The notes: a model not told the origin generated them from the letters alone. A stretch of DNA of 64,000 nucleotides from Mycobacterium sp. (GCA_003987775.1 RXJD01000071.1:823-64822); one strand, 5' to 3'. Counted from the stretch's first letter, positions 42,676-55,254 are shown. Made by a program: numbers and translations.

Positions 42676-43844
42676 TGCGCGGCCGGCACCGTCAGGTTCA
42701 CACCCGAGTCGGCGTCGAACACAGCGAGTTTGCCGGGATCGAACGCCAACTCGATCGGTTGCCCGGTCGCCGCTTTCGACTCGGCGGGAACCCTTGCCAC
42801 AAAACGGTTCTCATGGACTTCCGATTCGGCGGCCACCTCGTCCAGCCGGGTCGAATGCACCTGCGGACCCGCGGTGGTGAAGTACACGTACTTGTCGGAG
42901 CCCAGCGACTCGACCAGGTCGACGGTGACCTCGAAGGTCAGCGAGCCGATCCGCTGGTAGCCGTCGATCAGCGCCGCGTCGTGGATATGCTCGGGGCGCA
43001 ATCCCACGATGACGTTCTCCGGTTCGGGGTGTCCGGCGATCACCTGCTGCACCTCCGGCGTCAACGTCACCTCCCCGAACGACAGCTTCAATCCGAACGA
43101 CGTCAGCGTGGCCGGGAAGAAGTTCATCGCCGGCGAACCGATGAAGCCGGCCACGAACAGATTCGCGGGCCGCTCGTAAAGCTCGGTGGGCGTGCCGATC
43201 TGCTGTGCGATACCGCCATGCATCACCACCACGCGATCCCCCAGCGTCATGGCCTCGGTCTGGTCGTGGGTGACGTAGACGGTGGTGGTGCCCAGCCTCT
43301 TCTGCAGGCGCGCGATCTCGCCGCGCATCTGTACCCGCAGCTTGGCGTCCAGGTTGGACAGCGGCTCGTCCATCAGAAAAGCCTTGGGCTGGCGCACAAT
43401 CGCCCGGCCCATCGCCACCCGCTGGCGCTGACCGCCCGACAACTGCGAGGGGCGACGGTCCAACAGGTCTGTCAGGTCCAGGATCCGGGCCGTCTCCTCG
43501 ACCTTCTGCGCGATATCGGCCTTCTTCATCTTCGCCAGCGTCAGTGGGAACGCGATGTTCTGCCGGACCGTCATGTGCGGATACAGCGCATAGGACTGGA
43601 ACACCATGGCGATGTCGCGGTCCTTGGGCGCTTTCTCGTTGACCCGTTCGCCGCCGATGCGCAATTCACCCGAGGTGATATTTTCCAGTCCGGCAATCAT
43701 GTTCAGTGTGGTGGTCTTCCCACAGCCGGACGGCCCGACCAGAATCAGGAACTCGCCGTCGGCGATGGTGATGCTCAGATCACGCACCGCGGTATGCCCG
43801 TCGGCGTAACTCTTGTTGACGTGTTCCAGCACAATCTCGGCCAT
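42672..43844 (-). CDS. sugC: Trehalose ABC importer ATPase SugC
   Basis: This 390-residue MalK/UgpC-type ATPase powers trehalose uptake by LpqY-SugABC. Walker A GPSGCGKT (37-44), Q-loop Gln83 (VFQSYALYPHM), signature LSGGQ (135-139), Walker B FLMDEP (156-161) and the switch His in YVTHDQTEAM are all present. The C-terminal 150 residues form the TOBE-like regulatory domain (GLRPEHIHDAAL). It follows sugB by 4 bp with AAGGGA as ribosome-binding site. In mycobacteria this transporter recycles trehalose released by mycolyltransferases. Confidence 0.96.
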   Translation of the reverse strand: MAEIVLEHVNKSYADGHTAVRDLSITIADGEFLILVGPSGCGKTTTLNMIAGLENITSGELRIGGERVNEKAPKDRDIAMVFQSYALYPHMTVRQNIAFPLTLAKMKKADIAQKVEETARILDLTDLLDRRPSQLSGGQRQRVAMGRAIVRQPKAFLMDEPLSNLDAKLRVQMRGEIARLQKRLGTTTVYVTHDQTEAMTLGDRVVVMHGGIAQQIGTPTELYERPANLFVAGFIGSPAMNFFPATLTSFGLKLSFGEVTLTPEVQQVIAGHPEPENVIVGLRPEHIHDAALIDGYQRIGSLTFEVTVDLVESLGSDKYVYFTTAGPQVHSTRLDEVAAESEVHENRFVARVPAESKAATGQPIELAFDPGKLAVFDADSGVNLTVPAAQ

Positions 43845-43848
43845 CGCG

Positions 43849-44682
43849 CTATCCCTTCACAGCGCCGGAGGTCAACCCGGCAACAATGCGTCGTTGGAAT
43901 ATGAGAACGAAGACAATGATCGGAATCGTGATCACGATCGCACCCGCGGCGATCGACCCGGTCGGCTCTTCGAATTGGGAGCTGCCGGTGAAGTTCGCGA
44001 TCGCGACCGGCGCCGTAATCGCTGCCCGGGTGGCCGTGAGCGACAGGGCGAGCAGCAGGTCGTTCCAGGCGAAGATGAACACCAGGATGGCCGCCGTCAC
44101 CAGGCCCGGGGCCGCCAGCGGGACGATCACCTTGACGAACGCCTGGCCAGGCGTGGCGCCATCCATCTTGGCCGCTTTCTCCAGGTCCCAGGGGATCTCG
44201 CGAAAGAACGCCGACAGCGTATAGATCGCCAGCGGCAAAGCGAAGGTGATGTAGGGCAGGATCAGCCCAGGCCAGGTGTCGAACAACCCGACGGCGCGTT
44301 CGATATCGAACAGCGGCGTCACCAGCGAGATCGCGGGAAACATCGTGATCAGCAGCGTCATTCCGATCAGGGCGCGCTTACCCGGGAAACTCAGCCGGGC
44401 CACCGCATAGGCCGCCATCGCGCCCAGCACCACCGCGATCACGGTGGTGGTCAACCCGATGCCGATCGAATTGACCAGCGCCGAGGAAAAGAAATCACCG
44501 CGGAAGATGCCGCGATAGTTGTCCAGCGTCACCGATGACGGAATCAGCTTGCCGTCCTTGACCATTGACGTCGGCTTGAGCGACAGGCTGAGGATCCACA
44601 GCACCGGCAGCAAGGCATAGCCGACCACCAGCATGTCGATCACGACCCAGAACGTCGCGCGCTTGACGGAATCACCGGACAT
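43849..44682 (-). CDS. sugB: Trehalose ABC importer permease SugB
   Basis: This 277-residue inner-membrane permease is of the MalG type with six predicted helices. The coupling (EAA-like) loop, which docks on SugC, reads [21 protein letters not shown]. The ATG at 44682 has GGGGAG upstream and overlaps the end of sugA by 11 bp. With SugA it forms the membrane channel of the trehalose importer. Confidence 0.95.
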   Translation of the reverse strand: MSGDSVKRATFWVVIDMLVVGYALLPVLWILSLSLKPTSMVKDGKLIPSSVTLDNYRGIFRGDFFSSALVNSIGIGLTTTVIAVVLGAMAAYAVARLSFPGKRALIGMTLLITMFPAISLVTPLFDIERAVGLFDTWPGLILPYITFALPLAIYTLSAFFREIPWDLEKAAKMDGATPGQAFVKVIVPLAAPGLVTAAILVFIFAWNDLLLALSLTATRAAITAPVAIANFTGSSQFEEPTGSIAAGAIVITIPIIVFVLIFQRRIVAGLTSGAVKG

Positions 44683-45541
44683 CTACGTCACTCCCCGGAG
44701 CAGATGCGCCGAACAGCTTGATGAAAACCAGCGCAATGATGCCCACGCACAGGAAGATCAGCACGCTGATCGCCGAGCCCAGGCCGAGGTTGAAGCCCTT
44801 GAACAGATTGTCGTAGCCCAGGATCGACACCGACCCGGTGTTGTTGGCGCCGGCGGTCAGCACGTAGATGTTGTCGAAGATCCGGAACGCGTCCAGCGTC
44901 CGGAACAGCACCGCCACCACCACCGCGGGCTTGATGATCGGCAGGGTGATCCTGGTCAGCCGCCGCCAGGCATCCGCGCCGTCGATCTGTGCCGCCTGCA
45001 ACAGGTCCTCGGGCACCAGCGCCAATCCGGCCAGCAGTAGCAGCGCCATGAACGGGGTCGTCTTCCACACCTCAGCGATCACCACCACACCGAGCGACGG
45101 AATCTGTTGCGTCAGTGGCGCACTCCCGCCAGGGAGCAGATTGGCGAGGTAACCGGTGCCCGGCGTCCAGGCGTAGTACCAGCTGTAGGACGCGACGACC
45201 GTGACGATGCCGTACGGGATCAGCACCGCGGTGCGTACCAGTCCCCTGCCGATCAGGGTGCGATGCATCACCAGCGCCAGGGACACGCCGAGCACGAATT
45301 CCAGCGTCACCGAGACGACGGTGATCGCCAGCGTCACGGCCAGTGCGGTCCACCAGTACCGGTCGGTCAGGATCGTCTGGTAATTGCCCAGTCCGACGAA
45401 CGCGGTGTCCTCGGGGGTGGCCAGGTTGTTGCGTTGCAGGCTCAGCCATATCGCATAACCGATGGGGTAGGCCGTCACCGCGAGCATCAGGGTCACCGCG
45501 GGTGCGACGAGCAGGTACGCGAGCCGCCGTTCAGACGACAT
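44672..45541 (-). CDS. sugA: Trehalose ABC importer permease SugA
   Basis: This permease of the MalF type has about 289 residues from the ATG at 45541 ([15 protein letters not shown]), which has GAGGAA eight bases upstream. ATGs at 45556 and 45571 are possible and would add 5 or 10 residues. Six hydrophobic helices are visible and the coupling loop reads [22 protein letters not shown]. It lies between lpqY and sugB in one operon. It pairs with SugB in the membrane. Confidence 0.95.
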   Translation of the reverse strand: MSSERRLAYLLVAPAVTLMLAVTAYPIGYAIWLSLQRNNLATPEDTAFVGLGNYQTILTDRYWWTALAVTLAITVVSVTLEFVLGVSLALVMHRTLIGRGLVRTAVLIPYGIVTVVASYSWYYAWTPGTGYLANLLPGGSAPLTQQIPSLGVVVIAEVWKTTPFMALLLLAGLALVPEDLLQAAQIDGADAWRRLTRITLPIIKPAVVVAVLFRTLDAFRIFDNIYVLTAGANNTGSVSILGYDNLFKGFNLGLGSAISVLIFLCVGIIALVFIKLFGASAPGSDVDVR

Positions 45542-45580
45542 GGCGCCGTTCCTCATCGCTTCGCGCTGCATGGTCGCCGT

Positions 45581-46987
<1,407 letters not shown>

Positions 46988-47503
46988 TCAGATCGCCAGA
47001 CGCGCCAGCAGATCTCGCGCTTTCTCGGCGTTCTGGGGGTCGCACAGCACGTCGTATCGGCCGGCGACCAACTGCATGGTCGAGCTGAAGTCCCTGGTGC
47101 CCCGGGCCATGGCGTACGGCACGGCCGACGTGATCAGCCCGAAGAAAACTCCGGCGACCAGGCCGGTGATCAGCGCGCCCCACGGGTTCGGGCTGAAGAA
47201 GCCGAGCACCAGGCCGATGAACAAACCGAGCCAGGCACCGCTGAGCACTCCGCCGCCGAGCACCTTGCCCCAGGTCAGCCGGCCCGTGACGCGTTCCACC
47301 TGCATCAGGTCCACCCCCACGATGGTCACCTGCTGGACGGGAAACTCCTGATCGGACAGGTAGTCGACGGCACGCTGCGCCTCGGCGTAGGTCGGGTACG
47401 AACCCACCGGCCAGCCTTTGGGCGGCGTCGGCAGCCCGGGCACATTGCGTCGACCCGCAGCCCCGCCGGCGGGTGGTTGTCCGGGTTGGAATGGGCTAGT
47501 CAT
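46988..47503 (-). CDS. General-stress-protein-like membrane protein (Rv1234-like)
   Basis: This 171-residue protein starts at ATG 47503 (MTSPFQPGQPPAG), with GAGG just upstream. After a Pro/Gly-rich tail comes a YPTYAEAQRAVDYLSDQEFPV segment typical of general-stress-protein 17M-like domains. Two adjacent Gly-rich membrane helices follow (LSGAWLGLFIGLVLGFF; ITGLVAGVFFGLITSAV), then a cytoplasmic end with YDVLCDPQNAEKARDLLARL. It is the first gene of the lpqY-sugABC operon. A function in trehalose transport has not been shown. It diverges from the DUF4190 gene. Confidence 0.87.
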   Translation of the reverse strand: MTSPFQPGQPPAGGAAGRRNVPGLPTPPKGWPVGSYPTYAEAQRAVDYLSDQEFPVQQVTIVGVDLMQVERVTGRLTWGKVLGGGVLSGAWLGLFIGLVLGFFSPNPWGALITGLVAGVFFGLITSAVPYAMARGTRDFSSTMQLVAGRYDVLCDPQNAEKARDLLARLAI

Positions 47504-47676
47504 CGGTACCTCATTCTCCTCCTGCCCGCCTTTACGCAAGCCATCGTTCCACCTACGCATCCGGGGCGCACTATCCATACCCCCGCGGGCCGCACATTTC
47601 ACCTGGCCGGAGCGGGGCGCCTGCGCCCTGCATCGACGCCGTACCCACTGCCGGCCCATACGCTACGTTCATCTCC

Positions 47677-48381
47677 ATGACAGCTCCCGGCGACTCCTCC
47701 GGCCAGCACAACGACACCGCGCAGCCCGCCCCGTCGAATCAGACGCAAGCCGCTGAGCAGCCGGTATCCGACGCTCCGTGGGTCGCGCCGTCGTCGTCTC
47801 CGGCAGCGGAGTACCCGCCACCTCCGGTCGACTACCCGCCCACTCAGGAGGCGCCGCTCCCCGGCTACCCGCCCGACTACCAGCCCAGCCCGGCGCCCGG
47901 CTACTCGCCCAACCCGGCGCCTGGCTACCCGCCCAACCCGGCACCCGGGTACCCGCCCAACCTGGCGGCCGGCTATCCGCCGCCGACTCCGCCGTCCGGC
48001 TACACACCGCCGCCGTACGGCGCCGCGGCCCCGGGTTATGGCAATCCCCCGCCCTTCTCGCCGCCGCCCCCGCCGATGCCCGGCCCGTACGGCTCGCCCC
48101 CGGCCGGTTACTACCCGGGTCCGGACTACTACGGCGGCGGCTACGGGTCCATGCAGACCGGCACCAACACGATGGCGATCATCGCGCTGGTCTGCGGCAT
48201 CGTCGGCGTCTTCTGCTGTGTCGGCTCGATCGCGGGCATTGCCTGCGGCACGGTAGCGATCAACCAGATCAAGCAGACTCGCGAAGACGGCTTCGGCCTC
48301 GCGGTGGCCGGCATCGTGATCAGCGCCGCGACTCTGCTGGTCTATTTCATCGCAGTGATGTTCAGTCTCGGCTCGCACTGA
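47677..48381 (+). CDS. DUF4190-domain membrane protein with proline/tyrosine-rich N-terminus (Rv1233c-like)
   Basis: This 234-residue protein has about 150 N-terminal residues made of Pro/Tyr/Gly repeats (PGYPPNPAPGYPPN and similar), probably disordered. Two membrane helices follow (NTMAIIALVCGIVGVFCCVG and GLAVAGIVISAATLLVYFIAV) with the DUF4190 loop GTVAINQIKQTREDGFGLA between them. Such proteins are small envelope proteins of unknown function. The start is ATG 47677. Downstream lie two palindromic repeat units. Confidence 0.85.
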   Translation: MTAPGDSSGQHNDTAQPAPSNQTQAAEQPVSDAPWVAPSSSPAAEYPPPPVDYPPTQEAPLPGYPPDYQPSPAPGYSPNPAPGYPPNPAPGYPPNLAAGYPPPTPPSGYTPPPYGAAAPGYGNPPPFSPPPPPMPGPYGSPPAGYYPGPDYYGGGYGSMQTGTNTMAIIALVCGIVGVFCCVGSIAGIACGTVAINQIKQTREDGFGLAVAGIVISAATLLVYFIAVMFSLGSH

Positions 48382-48403
48382 GGTAGGCGCCGGCCGGTCC
48401 TCC

Positions 48404-48451
48404 GGTGGCGACCCGCCGCGCCCGGCTCCGCCGGGCTTGCGATCGCCACGC
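48404..48451. repeat. REP-like palindromic element, copy 1
   Basis: A 48-bp unit with nested symmetry: outer arms gtggcga / tcgccac and an inner 7-bp stem gcccggc / gccgggc around tcc. An identical copy follows 56 bp later, and a diverged copy lies at 53534. It sits in the gap between the DUF4190 and MgtE-like genes. Confidence 0.85.
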
Positions 48452-48459
48452 AACCCGAT

Positions 48460-48507
48460 GGTGGCGACCCGCCGCGCCCGGCTCCGCCGGGCTTGCGATC
48501 GCCACGC
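48460..48507. repeat. REP-like palindromic element, copy 2
   Basis: Exact repeat of the 48-bp unit at 48404-48451, separated by 8 bases. Two adjacent identical palindromes can fold together or terminate transcription from the upstream gene. Confidence 0.85.
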
Positions 48508-48552
48508 GGCCCCAACCTGCCGCCTCCACACCCGCTGCCTACGCTCTCTCCT

Positions 48553-49860
48553 ATGGCGTCGGTCAACAGGGTGTACGTGGCACGGCTGCCGCGCATGATG
48601 GTGCTCGGCCCCCTCGGCGAATCCTTCGGGCGCGTCCGCGACGTCGTGATCAGCATTAGCATCGTCCGCCAGCAACCACGCGTGCTCGGCCTGGTCGTCG
48701 ATCTCGCCACCCGGCGCAGCATCTTCATCCCGATCCTGCGGGTCGCGGCGATCGAACCGGACGCGGTGACACTGCGGACCGGCAACGTGTCGCTGCGCCA
48801 CTTCGAGCAGCGCCCCGGCGAGGTGCTGGCGATGGGACAGGTGCTCGACACCCCGGTACGGGTCAACGACCCCGACCTGCCCGACCTGGCCGGTGTTGAC
48901 GTCGTGGTCACCGACCTGGGTATCGAGCAGACCCGGACCCGCGACTGGGTGGTGACCAGGGTGGCGGTACGCACCCAACGCCGGCTGGGACGTCGCGGCC
49001 CGGTGCACGTTGTGGACTGGCAGAACGTGCAGGGATTGACTCCATCGGCCCTGGCCATGCCGGGTCAGGGCGTGGCGCAGTTGCTGGACCAGTTCGAGGG
49101 ACGGCGGGCCGTCGACGTCGCCGACGCTATCCGGGGGCTGCCCACCAAGCGCCGCTACGAGGTGTTCAAGGCGCTCGACGACAACCGGCTGGCCGACATC
49201 CTGCAGGAGCTGCCCGAACTGGATCAGGCCGAGGTCCTGGCGCAACTGGGCACCGACCGCGCGGCCGACGTGCTCGAGGAGATGGATCCCGACGACGCCG
49301 CCGACGTGCTGGGGGTGCTCAACCCGACCGACGCCGAGATGTTGCTGACCCGAATGGATCCCGACGACTCCGACCCGGTGCGGCGACTACTTAAGCACTC
49401 TCCTGACACGGCAGGCGGGCTGATGACGTCCGATCCGGTCGTGCTCACCCCGGACACCTCGGTCGCCGAGGCGCTGGCCCGACTCCGCGATCCTGACCTG
49501 ACCCCCGCACTGGCCTCGATGGTGTTCGTGGCACGCCCGCCGACCGCTACTCCCACCGGCCACTACCTGGGCTGCGTGCACCTGCAGCGGCTGCTTCGCG
49601 ACCCGCCGTCCGAACTGGTCGGCGGCATCGTCGACACCGATCTGCTGACGCTGTCGCCTGAGACCCAGTTGGGTGCGGTCACACGGTATTTCGCCGCCTA
49701 CAACCTGGTGTGCGGTCCGGTGGTCGACGACCAGAACCATCTGTTGGGCGCGGTGACGGTGGACGACCTGCTCGACCATCTGCTGCCTCATGACTGGCGC
49801 GTGGACGTTCAGCAGCTCGATCCCGCCGGCAGGCCGCCACGGACCGGAGATGCCGTATGA
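48553..49860 (+). CDS. MgtE N-terminal/CBS domain protein, no channel domain (Rv1232c-like)
   Basis: This 435-residue soluble protein starts at ATG 48553 (MASVNRVYVARLP). The N-terminal part contains PRC-barrel-like strands (GESFGRVRDVVIS, VLGLVVDLATRR). An MgtE intracellular N domain follows (AIRGLPTKRRYEVFKALDDN, then LAQLGTDRAADVLEEMDPDDAADVL), and then a CBS pair beginning TAGGLMTSDPVVLTPDTSVAEALARLR. The membrane channel of real MgtE is missing, so it is more likely a magnesium or nucleotide sensor. The stop overlaps the DUF1003 gene (ATGA), suggesting a joint function. Confidence 0.9.
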   Translation: MASVNRVYVARLPRMMVLGPLGESFGRVRDVVISISIVRQQPRVLGLVVDLATRRSIFIPILRVAAIEPDAVTLRTGNVSLRHFEQRPGEVLAMGQVLDTPVRVNDPDLPDLAGVDVVVTDLGIEQTRTRDWVVTRVAVRTQRRLGRRGPVHVVDWQNVQGLTPSALAMPGQGVAQLLDQFEGRRAVDVADAIRGLPTKRRYEVFKALDDNRLADILQELPELDQAEVLAQLGTDRAADVLEEMDPDDAADVLGVLNPTDAEMLLTRMDPDDSDPVRRLLKHSPDTAGGLMTSDPVVLTPDTSVAEALARLRDPDLTPALASMVFVARPPTATPTGHYLGCVHLQRLLRDPPSELVGGIVDTDLLTLSPETQLGAVTRYFAAYNLVCGPVVDDQNHLLGAVTVDDLLDHLLPHDWRVDVQQLDPAGRPPRTGDAV

Positions 49861-50375
49861 GCAAATCCCAGACGACGCGACGGCTGTACACCCCGCGTAC
49901 CTCACGCCGCTACACGCCGCGGTTGGACCCCGAGACGGTAGGACAGTTCACCGAGTCCATCGCACGGTTTTTCGGCACCGGTCGCTACCTGCTCCTGCAG
50001 ACGGTCGTCGTGCTGGTGTGGATTGCGATCAACATGATCGCCATCCGCTGGCAATGGGACCCGTACCCCTTCATCCTGCTCAACCTGGCGTTCTCCACCC
50101 AGGCCGCCTACGCCGCGCCGCTGATCCTGCTCGCCCAGAACCGGCAGGAGAACCGCGACCGGGTCGCCCTGGAAGAGGATCGGCGCCGCGCGGCGCAGAC
50201 CAAGGCCGACACCGAATACCTGGCCCGCGAACTGGCCGCGCTGCGGTTGGCCATCGGCGAAGTTCCCACGCGTGACTACCTGCGTCACGAACTTGAAAGC
50301 CTGAAAAACCTGTTGGCGGACGTGCAGACGGCGGTGTCCGACGGTGCTGAGCGCCGTGCTAAGAAAACCAGCTGA
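49857..50375 (+). CDS. DUF1003 membrane protein (Rv1231c-like)
   Basis: This 172-residue protein has two central membrane helices (YLLLQTVVVLVWIAINMIAI; PFILLNLAFSTQAAYAAPLI). The family motif LILLAQNRQENRDRVALEED follows, then a C-terminal coiled coil (RRAAQTKADTEYLARELAAL...). This is the DUF1003 layout; the function is unknown. Its ATG overlaps the stop of the MgtE/CBS gene by four bases, a linkage that fits a role in cation homeostasis (inferred). Confidence 0.9.
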   Translation: MSKSQTTRRLYTPRTSRRYTPRLDPETVGQFTESIARFFGTGRYLLLQTVVVLVWIAINMIAIRWQWDPYPFILLNLAFSTQAAYAAPLILLAQNRQENRDRVALEEDRRRAAQTKADTEYLARELAALRLAIGEVPTRDYLRHELESLKNLLADVQTAVSDGAERRAKKTS

Positions 50376-50422
50376 GAATGAAGTCGCCCATTGCATTACT
50401 CCCGTGACGAGAGTTATGTATG

Positions 50423-50436
50423 GTGATCTAGTTCAC
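50423..50436. promoter_or_regulatory. CRP-like binding site (GTGA-N6-TCAC)
   Basis: GTGATCTAGTTCAC is a perfect GTGA-N6-TCAC dyad with a TAG centre, as in sites of the mycobacterial cAMP receptor protein (Rv3676 family). It lies 56 bp upstream of the secreted lytic transglycosylase start, in its promoter region. Confidence 0.65.
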
Positions 50437-50491
50437 GAAGCTAACAACTAGTCAGTTTCCCGGCGGCTCACAGAATTTGAGGACGGTCGAG

Positions 50492-51910
50492 GTGCATATT
50501 GGGGGACGCTGGGCTGACAACCCGGCCGTCGCGAAGGTGCGGCAGACGGCACTTCGCGTCACCCGCACACCGGTTTTCGGCGTCGCCATGATCTCGCCGC
50601 TGATCTTCGCCAGCGCGGTCGGTGCCGCAGCGCCGTCACTGCACGGGAAGAATCAACCGCACCGCGCCGCGATCACACCGGTGGCCGCCGTCGGCCCAGC
50701 TCCGCACACCGACCTCTCCGGCCCCACCGTCATCTCCATCCAGCGGGTGCCGACCAGCTTCCACGTCGCCGCGGCCACCAGTTCCGCGCCGCCGCCCCCC
50801 ACCGTCGTGAATACCCCTGGCGCACTGGGGATTCCGATCATGGCGCTGTCGGCCTACCGCAATGCCGAGCAGAAGATGTCGACCGCGCAACCGGGCTGCG
50901 GAGTCAGCTGGAACCTGCTCGCCGGCATCGGACGCATCGAGTCGGGGCACGCGGGTGGCGGCGCCGTCGACGCCCGCGGCACCGCGACCAACCCGATCTA
51001 CGGCCCGGCACTGGACGGCACGCTGCCCGGCAACGAGGTCATCGTGCAGCGGGACCAGGGCAACCGGGTGACCTACGCCCGCGCCATGGGTCCCATGCAG
51101 TTCCTCCCGGGCACCTGGGCGCGCTATGCCGTCGACGGTGACGGCGATGGAATCCCCGACCCGCAGAACCTGTTCGACGCCACCCTGGCCGCCGCCCGGT
51201 ACCTGTGCAGCGGCGGGCTGAACCTGCGCGATCCGCAGCAGGTGATGGCCGCGATCCTGCGCTACAACAACTCGATGTCCTACGCCCAGAACGTGCTGGG
51301 CTGGGCCGCCGCCTACGCCACCGGCGTGGTTCCGGTCGACCTGCCGCCGATCACCGGTCCCCCGCCCCCGATCGGCGACGCGCACCTCGAACACCCCGAA
51401 GGCCTCGGGCCGAACCTGCCGATGAATGTCACCGGATTGGGCGTCGGCGACCCGATGGGCCAGCACATGCCGCTGATCGACTTCGGGCAGCCACAGATCG
51501 TCGCGCAGTACCCGAACCTGTACCAGAACCCGCAGACGCCGATGTGGCCGTGGATGCCGCCGGCCCAGGTGCCGCAGCCGGCTCCGGTGGCCACTCCGGG
51601 CTGCACCCTGATCTGCATCAGCTCGCAAACCCCTGACTCGCTGCCACCGGGCGCCGGCCCCATCCCCAACGGCGGGATCGTCATCGCTCCCGCCGCACCC
51701 CCGGCTCCCCCGGCCGCGCCGGCGTTCCCCGACCCGTTCGCCCCGCCACCGATGCCTCCGGCCGCACCGCCCGCACCAGCTGCCCCCGCACCCGCCCCGG
51801 CGGCACCGGCGAACCGGGCACCCAACGGCGCACCGACGCCCAAGCCCGCCGGCCCGGCACAGCCGAGCCCGCCGGCACCCGGAGAACCGGTACTGGCCCC
51901 GGTCAGCTGA
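50492..51910 (+). CDS. Secreted lytic transglycosylase-like protein (Rv1230c-like)
   Basis: This protein of about 472 residues starts at GTG 50492, with GAGGA eight bases upstream; a TTG at 50477 would add five. A signal/anchor segment (TPVFGVAMISPLIFASAVGAA) is followed by a Pro/Ala spacer and then a soluble transglycosylase (SLT, MltB-like) domain. That domain has catalytic Glu150 in GIGRIESGHAGGG, then AMGPMQFLPGTWARYAVDGDGDG, AARYLCSGGLNL and ILRYNNSMSYAQNVLGWA. The last 150 residues are Pro/Ala-rich. Predicted to cleave peptidoglycan outside the membrane. A CRP-like site lies upstream. Confidence 0.9.
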   Translation: MHIGGRWADNPAVAKVRQTALRVTRTPVFGVAMISPLIFASAVGAAAPSLHGKNQPHRAAITPVAAVGPAPHTDLSGPTVISIQRVPTSFHVAAATSSAPPPPTVVNTPGALGIPIMALSAYRNAEQKMSTAQPGCGVSWNLLAGIGRIESGHAGGGAVDARGTATNPIYGPALDGTLPGNEVIVQRDQGNRVTYARAMGPMQFLPGTWARYAVDGDGDGIPDPQNLFDATLAAARYLCSGGLNLRDPQQVMAAILRYNNSMSYAQNVLGWAAAYATGVVPVDLPPITGPPPPIGDAHLEHPEGLGPNLPMNVTGLGVGDPMGQHMPLIDFGQPQIVAQYPNLYQNPQTPMWPWMPPAQVPQPAPVATPGCTLICISSQTPDSLPPGAGPIPNGGIVIAPAAPPAPPAAPAFPDPFAPPPMPPAAPPAPAAPAPAPAAPANRAPNGAPTPKPAGPAQPSPPAPGEPVLAPVS

Positions 51911-51955
51911 CCGTCGGCGAAAGCCTTGCGGCCGAGCCGCCTAGACTCGGCGTTG

Positions 51956-53107
51956 ATGTCCGCAACCCAAGATGACGCAACCGATCTGACCACGGCTATC
52001 CGCTCAGCGCTGGGCAAGGTGATCGACCCTGAACTACGCCGCCCCATCACCGAACTGGGGATGGTCAAGAGCATCGATCTGGGCGCCGACGGAAGCGTGC
52101 ACGTCGAGATCTATCTGACCACCGCCGCCTGCCCGAAGAAGAGCGAAATCAGCGAGCGGGTGACCCAGGCGGTCACCGACGTTCCGGGAACCGGCACGGT
52201 GCGGGTGAGCCTGGACGTGATGAACGACGAGCAGCGCACCGAACTGCGCAAGCAGTTGCGCGGGGATGCCGCCGAACCCGTTATCCCGTTCGCCCAGCCC
52301 AGCTCACTGACTCGGGTCTACGCGGTCGCGTCGGGCAAAGGGGGCGTCGGCAAGTCGACCGTCACGGTCAACCTGGCGGCCGCGATGGCCGCACGAGGCC
52401 TGTCCGTCGGCCTCCTGGACGCCGACATCCACGGCCATTCCATCCCCCGGATGATGGGCACCACCGACCGGCCCACCCAGGTGGAGTCGATGATTCTGCC
52501 GCCCATCGCCCACGAAGTGAAGGTCATCTCGATCGCGCAGTTCACCAAGGACAACACCCCGGTGGTGTGGCGCGGGCCCATGCTGCACCGGGCGCTGCAG
52601 CAGTTCTTGTCGGACGTGTACTGGGGCGACCTGGACGTGCTGCTGCTCGATCTGCCGCCCGGCACCGGCGACGTCGCCATTTCGCTCGCCCAACTGCTGC
52701 CCAACGCCGAGATCCTGGTGGTAACCACGCCGCAGCTGGCCGCCGCCGAGGTGGCCGAGCGGGCGGGCAGCATTGCGATCCAGACGCGCCAGCGCATCGC
52801 CGGTGTGGTGGAGAACATGTCCGGGCTGACCCTGCCCGACGGCTCCACGATGCAGGTGTTCGGCGAGGGCGGCGGCCGGCAGGTCGCCGAGCGGCTGTCG
52901 CGTGCGGTGGGCGCCGACGTGCCGCTGCTGGGCCAGATCCCGCTGGACCCCGCGCTGGTGGCCGCCGGCGACACCGGCGTGCCGATGGTGCTCAGCACAC
53001 CGGACTCCGCGGTGGGCAAGGAGTTGGGCCGCATCGCCGACGTGCTGTCGTCGCGCCGTCGCGGCCTGGCAGGCATGTCCCTGGGCTTGGACCCGACCCG
53101 CCGCTAG
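51956..53107 (+). CDS. mrp: Mrp/ApbC-family Fe-S carrier ATPase
   Basis: This 383-residue cytoplasmic P-loop ATPase is involved in iron-sulphur cluster transfer. The N-terminal MIP18 (DUF59) domain (about 10-95, VIDPELRRPITELGMV) is joined to the Mrp domain with deviant Walker A SGKGGVGKST (126-135), LLDADIHGHSIPRMMG, DVLLLDLPPGTGD and VVENMSGL. The CxxC seen near VENMS in many Mrp proteins reads LTLPDGS here. I believe this is usual in actinobacteria. The start MSATQDD is ATG 51956. It is convergent with tatB (17 bp). Confidence 0.95.
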   Translation: MSATQDDATDLTTAIRSALGKVIDPELRRPITELGMVKSIDLGADGSVHVEIYLTTAACPKKSEISERVTQAVTDVPGTGTVRVSLDVMNDEQRTELRKQLRGDAAEPVIPFAQPSSLTRVYAVASGKGGVGKSTVTVNLAAAMAARGLSVGLLDADIHGHSIPRMMGTTDRPTQVESMILPPIAHEVKVISIAQFTKDNTPVVWRGPMLHRALQQFLSDVYWGDLDVLLLDLPPGTGDVAISLAQLLPNAEILVVTTPQLAAAEVAERAGSIAIQTRQRIAGVVENMSGLTLPDGSTMQVFGEGGGRQVAERLSRAVGADVPLLGQIPLDPALVAAGDTGVPMVLSTPDSAVGKELGRIADVLSSRRRGLAGMSLGLDPTRR

Positions 53108-53124
53108 GTGGCGCGAGCGGACGC

Positions 53125-53526
53125 TTAGGTGGCGTCGGAGTCGAACGGGGTGCGTTCGGGCGGGGCAGGCGCGGCCGGCGGCTGCGGCGGCTGGGCAGGC
53201 GGCTGCTGGGCCGGGGGCTGCGGTGCCGGTGCGTCGAAGTTGCCGGTGAAGATCGAGTCGTCACCGTCGAGTAAGTGCTTGGTCAACGCCGCGCGGGGGG
53301 TCATCCCGCGCAACTTCTGCAGCTCGCTGAGCTGGCCGCGGATGTCGTCGAACTCGGGCCCCATGTCCTCGCGAAGCTGGTTGGACACACCGCTGAGGTA
53401 GTCACGCGCCTGCCGCAGGGCGCCGGCCGTCCAGCGAATCGCACCGGGAAGCCGCTCCGGGCCGAGCACCACCAGCCCGACCACCACAAGGACGAGCATC
53501 TCCCCCCAGCCGATGTTGGCGAACAT
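53125..53526 (-). CDS. tatB: Sec-independent translocase subunit TatB
   Basis: This 133-residue protein of the twin-arginine translocon has a short N-terminal membrane helix [20 protein letters not shown]. The conserved LGPERLPG hinge and an amphipathic helix ([19 protein letters not shown]...) follow, then a Pro/Gln/Ala-rich tail. TatB binds folded Tat substrates together with TatC. It lies directly downstream of htrA in the sigE-rseA-htrA-tatB order, as in M. tuberculosis. Confidence 0.95.
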   Translation of the reverse strand: MFANIGWGEMLVLVVVGLVVLGPERLPGAIRWTAGALRQARDYLSGVSNQLREDMGPEFDDIRGQLSELQKLRGMTPRAALTKHLLDGDDSIFTGNFDAPAPQPPAQQPPAQPPQPPAAPAPPERTPFDSDAT

Positions 53527-53533
53527 CAGGTCG

Positions 53534-55183
<1,650 letters not shown>

Positions 55184-55254
55184 CTAGTATCCACGGATCC
55201 CCGCCGGTCGGCATGAACCCACGCGAGGGCCCGCGCAGGCACCCAAACCCCAAG

